Source of the DNA: NVTR01 sp965237505 | Lineage (GTDB): Bacteria > Pseudomonadota > Alphaproteobacteria > Rhodobacterales > Rhodobacteraceae | Direction of reading: 5' to 3' | Length of the DNA: 64,000 nucleotides | Assembly (NCBI GenBank): GCA_965237505.1 | Contig: CBDEFR010000001.1 | Coordinates: forward strand, 186,001 to 250,000 | Part shown: in pieces, positions 55,152-64,000 of the stretch | Layout of the letters: each line of letters begins with the position of its first letter | How positions within the stretch are numbered: position 1 is the stretch's first letter | Translations under genes and position numbers: made by a program | Notes under the pieces: model-generated | What the model saw: only the letters and a program-made list of their open reading frames with translations | Told to the model about the DNA's origin: nothing | The model's database searches: none

Positions 55152-56078
55152 ATGGCACGCCGTTTGCCGCCCCTGAACGCGCTCCGCGCCTTCGAGGCCG
55201 GGGCGCGGCATCTGTCTTTCACAAGGGCGGGGGAGGAGTTGCATGTGACCCAGGCGGCCGTCAGCCACTCGGTGAAGGTGTTGGAAGAGAACCTTGGCGT
55301 ATCCCTGTTCCGGCGCATGACCCGCAAGCTGGCGCTGACCGAAGAGGGCCGGGCGCTGATGAACGTGGCCGGCGAGGCGCTCGACGCCATTGCCGGGGAG
55401 GCGGCGCGCCTGCGCGACAGGCCCGGTGGCCGCACGTTGTCGCTCAGCCTGACCCCATCCTTCGGCGTCAAGTGGCTGGCACAGCGTTTGGGCCGGTTCT
55501 GGGCGGCGCACCCGGACATCGACCTGCGCCTGCACCATTCCATTCATCTGGTCGATTTCGCGCGCGACGAGGTGGATGCGGCGGTGCGCTGGGGCGGTGG
55601 CGCCTGGCCGGGAGTGGAGGCGGTCTATCTGATGCGCGTCGGCCTGGTCCCTGTGTGCAGTCCGGCGCTGCTCGAAGGCGCCCATCCGCTCTGCGCGCCC
55701 GCTGACTTGCGCCATCACACCCTGTTGCACCATGACGATTTCGTGGAATGGACGCAGTGGCTGGCCGTCGCCGGCGCCCACGACGTCGAGGCCCGGCGCG
55801 GCCCGGTCATCGACGATCCCAGCGTCCTGCATCAGGCCGCCATCGACGGCCAGGGGGTGGCGCTGGAATCGGATACTCTGATCCGCGCCGACCTGGAGGC
55901 CGGGAGTCTGGTCAAGCCCTTCGACGTCGACCTGGACCGCGACAACGCCTATTACCTGGTCGCCCCGCCACGCGCATTCGAACGGCCCAACGTCCAGGCC
56001 TTCCGCGACTTCCTGTTGGCCGAGCTGACGACCGAGACGGGCGGAGCACCGGGCGCGAACCGGCCGGGTGCCAGGTAG
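55152..56078 (+). CDS. LysR-family regulator, GcvA type
   Basis: 308 aa: MARRLPPLNALRAFEAGARH, HTH SFTRAGEELHVTQAAVSHSV, then KVLEENLGVSLFRRMTRKL, with an effector domain opening LSLSLTPSFGVKWLAQRLGR. GcvA-type regulators often respond to small carboxylates or control neighbours divergently. The ATG has AGGAGAGC upstream. Higher GC than the surrounding mobile elements. Intact. Confidence 0.92.
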   Translation: MARRLPPLNALRAFEAGARHLSFTRAGEELHVTQAAVSHSVKVLEENLGVSLFRRMTRKLALTEEGRALMNVAGEALDAIAGEAARLRDRPGGRTLSLSLTPSFGVKWLAQRLGRFWAAHPDIDLRLHHSIHLVDFARDEVDAAVRWGGGAWPGVEAVYLMRVGLVPVCSPALLEGAHPLCAPADLRHHTLLHHDDFVEWTQWLAVAGAHDVEARRGPVIDDPSVLHQAAIDGQGVALESDTLIRADLEAGSLVKPFDVDLDRDNAYYLVAPPRAFERPNVQAFRDFLLAELTTETGGAPGANRPGAR

Positions 56079-56090
56079 CGAGCGGGGCGT

Positions 56091-56776
56091 TTAGGCCGGT
56101 CGGGTGGATGGTGCATTGGCAGCAACCGTGCGGTTTGCTCGAATGTACTTTTTGGCCAGACCGACTGACCCAGGTCGCCGTCTTCGAATGAACCATTCCG
56201 CCACGGCAAGGTTGATGAGCCAGCCCGCGAGCATGAGCAGAGCTTTTGCGATCTCGCCCGGCATCCCTGCGATCAGGATCCACGGCATAATGGTAAAAGC
56301 CTGGGTCCCGGCGGCAATAGCAATGGCATAGCCGCGCATCATCCAGGCCTGATGGCGGGCAATGTCGCGCCGCAGGATGGCCGCCAAGCCCAACAATATC
56401 GACAAGATCATGCCAGTTCCAAAGATCAGCTGCAAAACGTACAGCAGCTCTCCGTCATGGGCGGGCAGTTGATAGAAATGGCTCATCCACAGGCCAGTGG
56501 CTGCGGCCACCAGCCCGCCGGGATCAGTATCCGCCCGGCGGTGCGGTGCCACTTGGGGCGGCGTCGCCTTAAGCCGGGGTGGAACTGAAACGCTCCCAGA
56601 ATGCAATAGATCGTGACGCTGATAATGTGCGTCACCACCGGCACCGGTGACGCAAAGAAGCGCGCGTTTTCCGGGGTGATTTCCGCGCCGCCGGCGAGAT
56701 CCGTCAAGCGGACGCCGCCCGCCGCGACCGGGATCAAACTGAGCGCAATCAATCCGGCGGGCACGAGCCAATCGGG
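56091..56776 (-). pseudogene. DUF2306 membrane protein, paralogue 2, N-terminus cut by IS21-D
   Basis: Very similar to paralogue 1: PDWLVPAGLIALSLIPVAAG at the IS junction, then RFFASPVPVVTHIISVTIYC. The frame breaks at PAG (CGGGCTGG for CGGGCCTGG, near 56523) and resumes as LVAAATGLWMSHFYQLPAHD to a stop at 56091. The start codon lies beyond the IS21-D end at 56777 and is lost. Both lesions inactivate it. Confidence 0.82.
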
Positions 56777-56886
56777 TGAGAACGCCGGAGCAATAATCCC
56801 TCACTGAAGCGGCCGGAGAGTCTGGTTGCGCCGGAGCAAAATTCCGTCAGCGATAGCCCTTTGCATTTTGGAGCGAAGGGTGGGGG

Positions 56887-58386
56887 ATGAAGCGAGTGGA
56901 ACTGTATGGGCGGGTTCGCCACGCGGTAATGATTGAGGGTCTGAGCCAACGCGAAGCGGCTCGTTGTTTTGGGATCGACCCGCGCACGGTCAGGAAGATG
57001 TTGAGCTATTCGGTGCCACCGGGTTATGTCCGGACGCGGCCTCCGGTCCGCCCGAAGCTCGATCCGTTCATCGGTATTATCGACCGTATCCTGGAAGAGG
57101 ATAAGGATCGTCCGAAGAAGCACTGTCACACATCGAAGCGGATATTCGAGCGGCGGCGTGATGAGTACGGCTTTACGGGCAAGATCACCATTGTGAAGGA
57201 CTAGATCTGCGGTGTCCGACAGCACCGGCGGGAGATGTTTGTTCCGCTGACGCATCCTCCCGGCCACGCCCAGGTTGATTTTGGCGAGGCCCTGGCCGTC
57301 ATCGGCGGCGTGGAACGCAAGATCCACTTCCTGGCGATGAGCCTACCCCACTCGGACGCCTGCTTTGTGAAGGCCTATCCGGGGGAGACCACGGAGGCCT
57401 TCTGTGACGGCCATGTCTCGGGGTTCTCCTTCTTCGGCGGTGTGCCGCGCTCGATCCTTTATGACAACACCAGGATTGCGGTGGCCCGCATCCTCGGTGA
57501 CGGCAAGCGTCAGCGGACACGTGTGTTCAGCGAGTTACGATCCCATTACCTGTTCGAGGACCGCTTTGCCCGCCCCGGCAAGGGGAACGACAAGGGCAAG
57601 GTCGAGGGGATCGTCGACTATTGCCGCCGGAACTTTCTGGTGCCGATGCCAAGGTTCCGGAACTTCGATGATCTCAACACGCATCTTGAAGCCTGCTGCG
57701 CCAAGCGATGGGCGGAACAACTGCGTGGCCACGACCAGACGGTCGGCGAACGCCTGGAACGGGATCGTGCGGTTCTTCAGCGCCTTCCCGCAATCGCCTA
57801 CGACGCCTGCGACAAGCGCCCGGGGCGGGTCAGTTCGCTGTCGCTGGTGCGCTATCGCGGCACCGATTACTCCGTCCCCACACGGTTCGGCCATTGCGAG
57901 GTGCTGGTCCGCGGCTATGTCCACGAGGTGGTCATCAGTTGCGCCGCAGAGGTGATTGCCAGGCACCCGCGTTCATACGAGCAAGAGGACTTCGTCTTCG
58001 ATCCGCTGCACTATCTGTCCTTGCTGGAGCAAAAGACCAACGCGCTGGATCAGGCGGCTCCCTTGGCCGGCTGGCTGTTGCCGCCGGTGTTCGGCGATCT
58101 CCGCCGCCTACTTGAAGCGCGGATGGGCAAAGCCGGGAAGCGCGAATACGTCCAGGTGCTGCGGCTAATCGAGAGCTTCTCCCTCGACGATGTTCGAGCC
58201 GCCATATCGGAGGCGCTGGAGCGCGGCGTGATCGGCTTCGATGCGGTCAAGCACCTGGTGCTGTGCCGGATCGAGAAGCGGCCGCCACGCTTGAACCTGC
58301 TGGCCCATCCCTATCTGCCGCGCGCCGAGGTGGCAACAACCTCGGCGCGCTCGTACATGGGGCTCCTGAAGGGGGCAGCGCCATGA
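56887..58386 (+). pseudogene. istA: IstA transposase of IS21 element D, amber nonsense
   Basis: Homologous to element A IstA: MKRVELYGRVRHAVMIEGLS, HTH AARCFGIDPRTVRKMLSY, then an in-frame TAG at about 57202 (KD-stop-ICGVRQHRREMFVPLT). The rest is open to 58386 with GHAQVDFGEALAVIGGVERK, GVPRSILYDNTRIAVARILG and FDPLHYLSLLEQKTNALDQA. A single stop in a roughly 500-codon gene. Confidence 0.9.
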
Positions 58387-59147
58387 GCGATACGCCACAG
58401 CTCTTGCTGGCCCATCATCTGAAGGCCCTCAAGCTGCCGACCTTCCTACGGGAATACGACAAGCAGGCCCGCCAATGCGCTGCCGAGGGCGTCGATCATG
58501 TGCGTTACCTTGTTCGCCTGACCGAACTGGAGTTGATTGATCGGGAACGCCGCATGGTCGAGCGGCGGATCAGGATGGCCAGGTTCCCCGCCGTCAAAAG
58601 CCTGGACAGCTTCGACTTCAAAGCCATGCCATCGCTCAACAAGATGATGGTTCTGGAACTGGCGCGTTGTGAATACATCGAGTGTCGTGAAAACGTCATC
58701 GCACTTGGCAATAGCGGCACCGGCAAAACCCATATCGCCCTCGGCCTCGGTCTGGCGGCTTGTCAGAAAGGCCTCACCGTCGGCTTTATCACGGCGGCGG
58801 CTTTGGTCCACGAGCTCATCGAGGCCAGGGACGAGAAGCGCCTGTTGCGGTTCCAGAAGCAGTTAGCAAAATACAAGCTGCTGATCATCGATGAGCTCGG
58901 CTTCGTGCCGCTTGGCAAAACCGGGCCCGAGTTGTTGTTCGAGGTGTTCAGCCAACGTTACGAAGGCGGCTCCACCCTGGTGACCTCCAATCTACCGTTC
59001 GATGAGTGAACCGAGGTGTTCGGTTCCGAGCGCCTGACTGGGGCGTTGCTGGACCGGCTCACACACCACGTTCATATCCTGGAGATGAACGGCGACAGCT
59101 ACCGTCTCAACCAGAGCCAAAAACGGCGGAAACCCCCAAAAACCTGA
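58383..59147 (+). pseudogene. istB: IstB of IS21 element D, opal nonsense
   Basis: MSDTPQLLLAHHLKALKLPT, Walker A GNSGTGKTH, Walker B KLLIIDELGFVPLGK, then a TGA at 59007-59009 where element A has Trp (FDEW). The remainder TEVFGSERLTGALLDRLTHH runs to 59147. The start overlaps the istA stop (ATGA). Dead by one base change. Confidence 0.9.
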
Positions 59148-59505
59148 CAACCCAGCCCATGGTTGACCCGATGGGCCCACAGGCACCTCCCACGCTGCTT
59201 CGCTTCGCGTAACGCAAGCGCTACACGAAGCAGCGCGGGTCCCTCCTATGGACTACCGGGACAACCGCCAACGCTGGGCTGAATCGCATCAAGTGGTGCA
59301 TTTTTACGCCGGCCAGTGGTGTACTTTTACTCCGGCGTTGACACAATGTGGCGCTTGCGGCCCTTGGTTTTCTTGCCCGCGTCATAGCCCGAAATGCCAC
59401 CGCTTTCCGTTGTTTTTATGGTCTGGCTATCAATGACACCAGCGGTGGGGCCGGGCTTCTTGCCATGAAACTCGCGCGCCGTCGCCACCAGAAAATGGCT
59501 GATCA

Positions 59506-60667
59506 TACCAACGGCATCAATTTCTGACTCTGTGGGGATTCCCAAATCGGTCTTGATCTGATTCAAGGTTGGCAAAGGAGGATCGCCATGCCAGCCAGTG
59601 TTTCGCTTCGTCGCGACTTTGATGCCCGCCACCTTCGTAAACTCGCCAGCCGTTGCAAGGATGCCCGGCAGAGCCGCCGTCTGTTGTCTCTTGCGGCGGT
59701 CTACGATGGCATGAGCCGTGTAGAGGCCGCAAGGATCGGTGGGATGGATCGCCAGACCCTGCGGGACTGGGTTCACCGGTTCACCGAAGAGGGACCGGAT
59801 GGCCTCACCAACCGCAAGGGCGCGGGCCGGACGTGCTACCTGAGCGATGTCCAGATGAAAGAACTTGGCGAGATTGTCGAGACCGGCCCCGACCCGGCGG
59901 TGGATGGGGTTGTCCGCTGGCGGCGGATCGACCTGAAGCGGGTGATCGAGGCGCGCTTTGGCGTCATCTATTCCGAGCGCGGGATATCCAGACTGCCTGG
60001 CGAACTGGGCTTTGCCCATATCAGCGCCCGCCCGCAGCATCCCAGGCAGGATAAGCGGATCATCGAGGCGTTTAAAAAAAACTTCGCCGACACGCTCCAG
60101 GTGCATATAGCTGACCTGCCAGCGGGAACGCCGGTGGAGATCTGGTTCCAGGACGAAGCACGCCTTGGCCAGAAGAATGGCCTGACGCGCCTGTGGGCAA
60201 GAAAGGGCACGCGCCCCCGCCAGCCGGCCGATCAGCGCTATCGCAACGCCTATCTGTTCGGCGCCATCTGTCCGGCTCACGGCAAGGGGGCGGCGCTCAT
60301 GCTGCCTTGGGCGGACGCGCAAGCCATGCAGATGCATCTCGACGAGATCAGCCGCCACGTCGCCCGAAAGGCCCATGCGGTTGTGCTGATGGATCGGGCC
60401 GGATGGCACACCACCGGCAAACTCAAAGTCCCGAAGAACCTCACCATCATCCTGCTGCCATCGCGCGCTCCGGAACTGAACCCGGTGGAAAATATCTGGC
60501 AGTACTTGCGCGCCAATTGGCTCTCCAACCGCGTGTTCGAATACTACAATGCCATCGTCGATGCTGGATGCGAAGCTTGGAACAAGCTCATCGCACAGCC
60601 CGAAACCATCACATCAATCGGAATGCGAAAATGGGCCCATATCGGTCAATGTTAAATGCCGCTGGTA
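59506..60667 (+). mobile_element. IS630-type element D (1162 bp), diverged relative of the TACCAACGG elements
   Basis: Ends TACCAACGGCAT / ATGCCGCTGGTA are flanked by TCA (59503-59505 and 60668-60670). The target is IS5 copy 5, whose intact relatives read GATCACTTC here, so TCA was duplicated. The transposase is intact. Confidence 0.9.
59588..60655 (+). CDS. IS630-type transposase, intact
   Basis: 355 aa: the HTH part MPASVSLRRDFDARHLRKLA, GMSRVEAARIGGMDRQTLRD, the linker RPQHPRQDKRIIEAFKKNFA (A8 here, in frame), and a DDE domain with IWFQDEARLGQKNGLTR, VVLMDRAGWHTTGKLKVPKN and APELNPVENIWQYLR. It is the unbroken homologue of the two-frame genes at 14711 and 43122. Likely active. Confidence 0.92.
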   Translation: MPASVSLRRDFDARHLRKLASRCKDARQSRRLLSLAAVYDGMSRVEAARIGGMDRQTLRDWVHRFTEEGPDGLTNRKGAGRTCYLSDVQMKELGEIVETGPDPAVDGVVRWRRIDLKRVIEARFGVIYSERGISRLPGELGFAHISARPQHPRQDKRIIEAFKKNFADTLQVHIADLPAGTPVEIWFQDEARLGQKNGLTRLWARKGTRPRQPADQRYRNAYLFGAICPAHGKGAALMLPWADAQAMQMHLDEISRHVARKAHAVVLMDRAGWHTTGKLKVPKNLTIILLPSRAPELNPVENIWQYLRANWLSNRVFEYYNAIVDAGCEAWNKLIAQPETITSIGMRKWAHIGQC

Positions 60668-61025
60668 TCACTTCAAAGATGCCATCGTTGCGCCAGCCAT
60701 AGAAATAGTAGCGCACGGTGGACACTGGCGGGAAATCATTGGGCAGCATACGCCACGCACACCCGGCGCTGGCGATGTACAAAATGGCATCCAGAACATC
60801 GCGCATCGCCGTGCTGCGCGGACGACCAGTTGTTTTAGGCGGCGGCAGGAATGGCGCGATCAAACCCCATTCCTGATCAGTTAAATCGCTTGCATAGCGT
60901 CCCGAATGCCGTTCATATCGGGCGCGAGTGGTTTCCGTCCAGGCCATTGTGATCTCCCTCGAATCTTATCAATCCGATTGAATCACAACTCGCTGAAATC
61001 ACTCAATTAGTTTTGGATCAGACAC

Positions 61026-62129
61026 TTAAACAAATCCCGGCGGCTGGCCCCCAGATGCCGGGTCACTTTCCCATTCAACTGGTCCATTAAGGGTCGGATC
61101 TCAGCGTTCAACTCATCGAGACTGAAGAAGCGCTGATTGCGCAGACGTGCCAGAATCCAGCGTTCGACCAAGAGCACAGCCCCTTCGACCTTTGCCTTGT
61201 CTTTGGGCTTTCTTGGCCGGGCCGGAACAATGGCAGTATCGTAATGGACCGCCATATCCGCATAGGTGCGGTTGATGGATGGTTCATAGAAACAGGCCTT
61301 GGTCACACCGGCCTTGAGATTGTCCGATACCACTTGCGCGGGCACCCCGCCGAAGAACCCAAAAGCCCGGACATGGCTGGATATCCAGTCGGGCAATGAT
61401 TGCGTCCAGCTGGCTTCCACATAGGTGTAACTGGACGCCTCCAGCGTGGCGACAAATAGCTGCGCCGTCCTCACCTCGCCTGTCTGAGGGCAGACCACAT
61501 CCATGGTCGCCCCGGCATAATCCACAAACAGACGCTCACCGGCAGGATGCCTTTGGCGCATCACCGGCGACAGCTTTCCCTCCCACCGTGTATAAAGTTC
61601 ACAAAACCGGCTATAGCCATAACCGTCGGAATGGACGGCCCGGTACTCTTCCCAGAGCAGCGAAAGTGTCACGCCCTTCCGGCGCAACTCGCCATGCATA
61701 AAGGCCCAGTCTGGTTGCGGATAAGACCCGCATACATCGCCAGCCGTGCGGGGAAACAGCAGGCCTTCAATATCTCCATCGCTCAGATCTGCTGGCAAAG
61801 GCCACGACAGGCCAGCCACATCGGCGCGGTGCAAATAATCCGATACTGTCGCCCGCCCCAAAGATAGGCTCAGCGCCATCTGACGACCTGATAATCCATC
61901 CGCCCGAAGTCGCAGGGCTTCTCGTATCTTCCGCATTGGCAATCTCTTCATTCGGCTCCCTCTCGTTCAAAAAGAACGGCAGGATAACCGCGTTAAGGAT
62001 CGCCTCGTGGCAGCAATATCTCAGGTGAAAACAGGGTGGCCGGATGCCCCGGAATCCCCGGCCGGATCAAATCGGTATGGCTGGCCGGATGTTATCGGAA
62101 TCACTGGCCGGATCGCCCCGGAATACGCA
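61026..62129 (-). mobile_element. Partial second copy of IS21 element B
   Basis: From the IS5 copy 5 junction (TTAAACAAATCC inside istA) to the right terminus ..CCCCGGAATACGCA at 62129. It keeps the GGCCGGAT terminal motifs. The istA C-terminus, istB and left end are absent. Nearly identical to 21840-22941. Confidence 0.9.
61029..61951 (-). pseudogene. istA: IstA of IS21 element B copy 2, C-terminus lost
   Basis: MKRLPMRKIREALRLRADGL to ..GASRRDLFK, where IS5 copy 5 interrupts. About 308 of 509 residues remain, including the Asp residues (GERLFVDYAG, VVSDNLKAG) and the Glu region. It has GVPAQ where copy 1 has GGPAQ. Confidence 0.9.
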
Positions 62130-62582
62130 GCCGGTGACGGAGTAGCGGACAGTCAATGAACCCCAAAAATCGCGTCCAACACTCGCTGAGCTACCGTCCG
62201 AAACTGACCTATTAGGATTTCGTTCGACTATTGGCTCGTATGGACAACTCTGTGGCGACATCAACAGATAGAGGCATAGGTGAGATTGATTGAACGTCGG
62301 TGTGGGTTAGACCGAGATCCTTCTGCTACTGTCCTGTCAACTTTCCAAACCTGCTCTGATTTTCACGCCGATCGGCCAATTGAACAACGATGTTCTGGAT
62401 CTAGTACCAGGCTTTCTGGCGCCGTACGTCGCACCTAGGGCAACGCACCCGTGCAGCAATGCGCATGCGTGCGTCCAGCAACTTAGGGTGGGGCAACCGG
62501 ATTATTCACTCGACGAACAATAATCCGCCAGAATTGAACGATAGGTCAGGCGCAATTGAGCAGAACGTAAAAGGCATGGGTA
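62130..62582. other. No recognisable gene
   Basis: Mixed-composition sequence between the IS21-B terminus and the acyltransferase start. Short frames only; none recognisable. Confidence 0.45.
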
Positions 62583-62959
62583 ATGCAATTCAAAGCTCTG
62601 GAATCGCTCAGAGGTGTGGCAGCTTTGATGGTAGCACTGTATCATTCCGCATTTCTGGTCGGCGAACGCTCGCTGCTGCTAAATAATAGCGCGCTTTCCG
62701 TCGATTTCTTTTTTATCCTCTCAGGTTTCGTGATGACTTACGCCTATCGCGAGCGGATCGCGAAAGGGATGCGCTTCACAGATTTCGCATCCTGCGGCTT
62801 GGTCGGCTGTTTCCGCTCCATGCAGTGGTGTTGTTGGTGTGGGTGCCGCTGGTTCTAATTCGATTCCAGACGGGCTTTGGTGGCGAAGACTACGTGCTTC
62901 ATCATGGCGCCGACAGTTTTCTATTGAACTTCGCTTTATTGAACAGCTTCGGGCTGCAG
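62583..62959 (+). pseudogene. Acyltransferase-3 (OafA/YrhL-like) N-terminal remnant
   Basis: MQFKALESLRGVAALMVALY, HSAFLVGERSLLLNNSALSV, DFFFILSGFVMTYAYRERIA are the hallmark first helices and motifs (R-G-x-A-A, FFILSGF) of membrane O-acyltransferases. A base loss near 62790 breaks the frame (CGCATCCTGCGG; expected F-A-F-L-R-L-GRLFPLHA), and IS21-A copy 2 truncates it at 62960 after LLNSFGLQ. Dead. Confidence 0.85.
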
Positions 62960-64000
62960 TGTGAATCCCGGAGCAATACTGGACCACAGAAACGGTCGAA
63001 TAATCTGACTGTCGCGGAGTAAAACTCCGCCATTCTGACGCCTGAGGCAAACGAGCTGAGGGCGGGGAGATGTATTCTGTGGAATTGTACAGCCGGGTTC
63101 GGCGTGCGTGTCATGTCGGTGGGATGAGTGAGCGGGCGGCGGCCGGTCATTTCGGGATAGACCGCAAGACTGTGTCGAAGATCCTGAAGCATGCGGTGCC
63201 ACCGGGGTATCGCAGGAATGGCCACCAGCCCGTCCAAAGCTTGACCCGTTCATTCCGCTCATCAACCAGATATTGGAAGAGGATAAGTCGCGGCTCAAGA
63301 AGCAGCGGCATACGTCGAAGCGGATATATGAGCGTCTGCGTGATGAACATGGCTTCACCGGCGGGATCACGATTGTGACCGACTATGTTCGCGAGAAGAA
63401 GCGCCGGACTCGGGAAGTGTTCGTGCCGCTGTCGCACGCGCCAGGCCACGCCCAGGTTGATTTTGGTGAGGCGCTTGGCGAGATTGGCGGGGTCGTGCGC
63501 AAGCTGCACTACTTTGCAATGTCTCTGCCGCACTCGGACGCGTTCTTCATCAAGGCCTATCCGGCGGAGACAACCGAGGCCTTTTGCGATGGCCATGTCT
63601 CCGCCTTTGCGTTCTTCGGCGGCGTGCCGCTGTCAGGGCTCTACGACAACACCACGATCGCGGTGGCACGGATTCTCGGGGACGGAAAACGGCAACGCAC
63701 CAGAACCTTTGCTGAGTTGCAGTCGCATTACCTGTTCGAAGACAGGTTCGGCCGTCCTGGCAAGGGCAACGACAAGGGTAATGTCGAAGGCACAATCGGT
63801 TATGGCCGGCGGAACTTCCTGGTGCCGATGCCGCGCTTCGACAGTTTCGATGACCTGAACGTCCGGCTGGAGGAGCAATGCCTCAAACGTCAGGATGAGG
63901 TTCTGCGGGGTCATTCCGAGACTATCGGCGAGCGGCTGATGCGCGACCTCGACGGCCTGATGGCGCTGCCGCCTGTACCCTACGATGCCTGCGAGAAAGT
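62960..64000 (+). mobile_element. IS21-family element A, copy 2 (left part; continues beyond the window)
   Basis: Left end TGTGAATCCCGGAGCAATAC identical to 11338. It differs by a few bases over 1 kb and runs off the window inside istA. Confidence 0.9.
63070..64000 (+). pseudogene. istA: IstA of IS21 element A copy 2, frameshifted, incomplete at window end
   Basis: MYSVELYSRVRRACHVGGMS, HTH, then at about 63220 a G4 to G3-type loss (AATGGCCACC versus AATGGGCCACC in copy 1) diverts the frame. The DDE region (GHAQVDFGEALGEIGGVVRK, GVPLSGLYDNTTIAVARILG) is present in the other frame. Confidence 0.85.

Larger units (their letters stand above)
56777..59343 (+). mobile_element. IS21-family element D (2.57 kb), related to element A
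   Basis: Left end TGAGAACGCCGGAGCAATAA; the right end, complemented, TGTCAACGCCGGAGTAAAAG. It carries istA and istB, both with nonsense codons. The flanks are different loci (DUF2306 gene left, IS5 copy 5 right) with no matching target repeat, so an adjacent deletion or recombination followed insertion. Confidence 0.85.
59344..61025 (-). mobile_element. IS5-family element, copy 5, truncated and split by IS630-D
   Basis: The intact right end (..GATCAGACAC at 61025, followed by TTA 61026-61028) and N-terminal transposase half are present (60947 down to 60671). After IS630-D, a further 160 bp (59344-59505) encodes SHFLVATAREFHGKKPGPTA, VIDSQTIKTTESGG and KGRKRHIV. IS21-D cuts it at 59344, removing the C-terminal half. 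Confidence 0.9.

Overview
The window looks like an alphaproteobacterial chromosome segment, possibly Rhodobacterales-like, heavily colonised by insertion sequences (IS). The metabolic core points to a methylotroph or C1 assimilator. A block near 24.6-34.0 kb encodes serine-cycle enzymes: serine-glyoxylate aminotransferase, malate-CoA ligase MtkAB, hydroxypyruvate reductase, PEP carboxylase and malyl-CoA lyase, with a LuxR-type regulator. The ppc gene is broken by a nonsense codon and a transposon, so the carboxylation step is lost at this locus unless ppc exists elsewhere. The taxonomic call is inference; the enzyme calls rest on readable motifs and synteny.

Layout. 0-2.1 kb: a CocE/NonD-type hydrolase. 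2.2-8.0 kb: an IS5 element, a dead tyrosine integrase lying between 3' fragments of tRNA-Asn and tRNA-fMet, an unrecognised gene, and a secreted-protein gene split by an IS630-type element. 8.0-15.8 kb: nested wreckage of IS630, IS3, IS1182, IS21 and IS630-type elements. 15.8-24.6 kb: an IS1595-family transposon with near-identical terminal repeats at both ends. It carries a passenger module (conserved protein, PIN-domain protein, two very small proteins) that is itself split by IS5, IS3, IS5 and IS21 insertions. 24.6-34.1 kb: serine-cycle genes, with an IS4-type element between the two divergent transcription units. 34.5-41.0 kb: a peptide/nickel-type ABC transporter operon with an embedded endonuclease/exonuclease/phosphatase gene. 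41.3-47.7 kb: a MocR-type regulator split by an IS21 element that is itself invaded by IS630-type and IS5 elements, the latter carrying an IS1595-derived MITE. 48.8-53.0 kb: a LysR regulator divergent from ureidoglycolate-lyase-like, 2-hydroxyacid dehydrogenase and UroD-like genes. 53.1-56.8 kb: two DUF2306 paralogues flanking DUF1330, tandem-DUF1127 and GcvA-type LysR genes. 56.8-64.0 kb: more IS21, IS5 and IS630-type elements and an acyltransferase remnant.

Many interrupted genes can be rejoined exactly in frame by removing the IS and one copy of its target duplication, which fixes the element ends and the order of insertion. Many frameshifts are single-base losses in short homopolymers. 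They could be real decay or consensus errors, and this matters for every call marked pseudogene. Apart from the IS1595 passenger module and two or three MITEs, the most unusual features are the tandem DUF1127 protein, the conserved poly-A frameshift sites in the IS630-type transposases, and the LysR/UroD locus.
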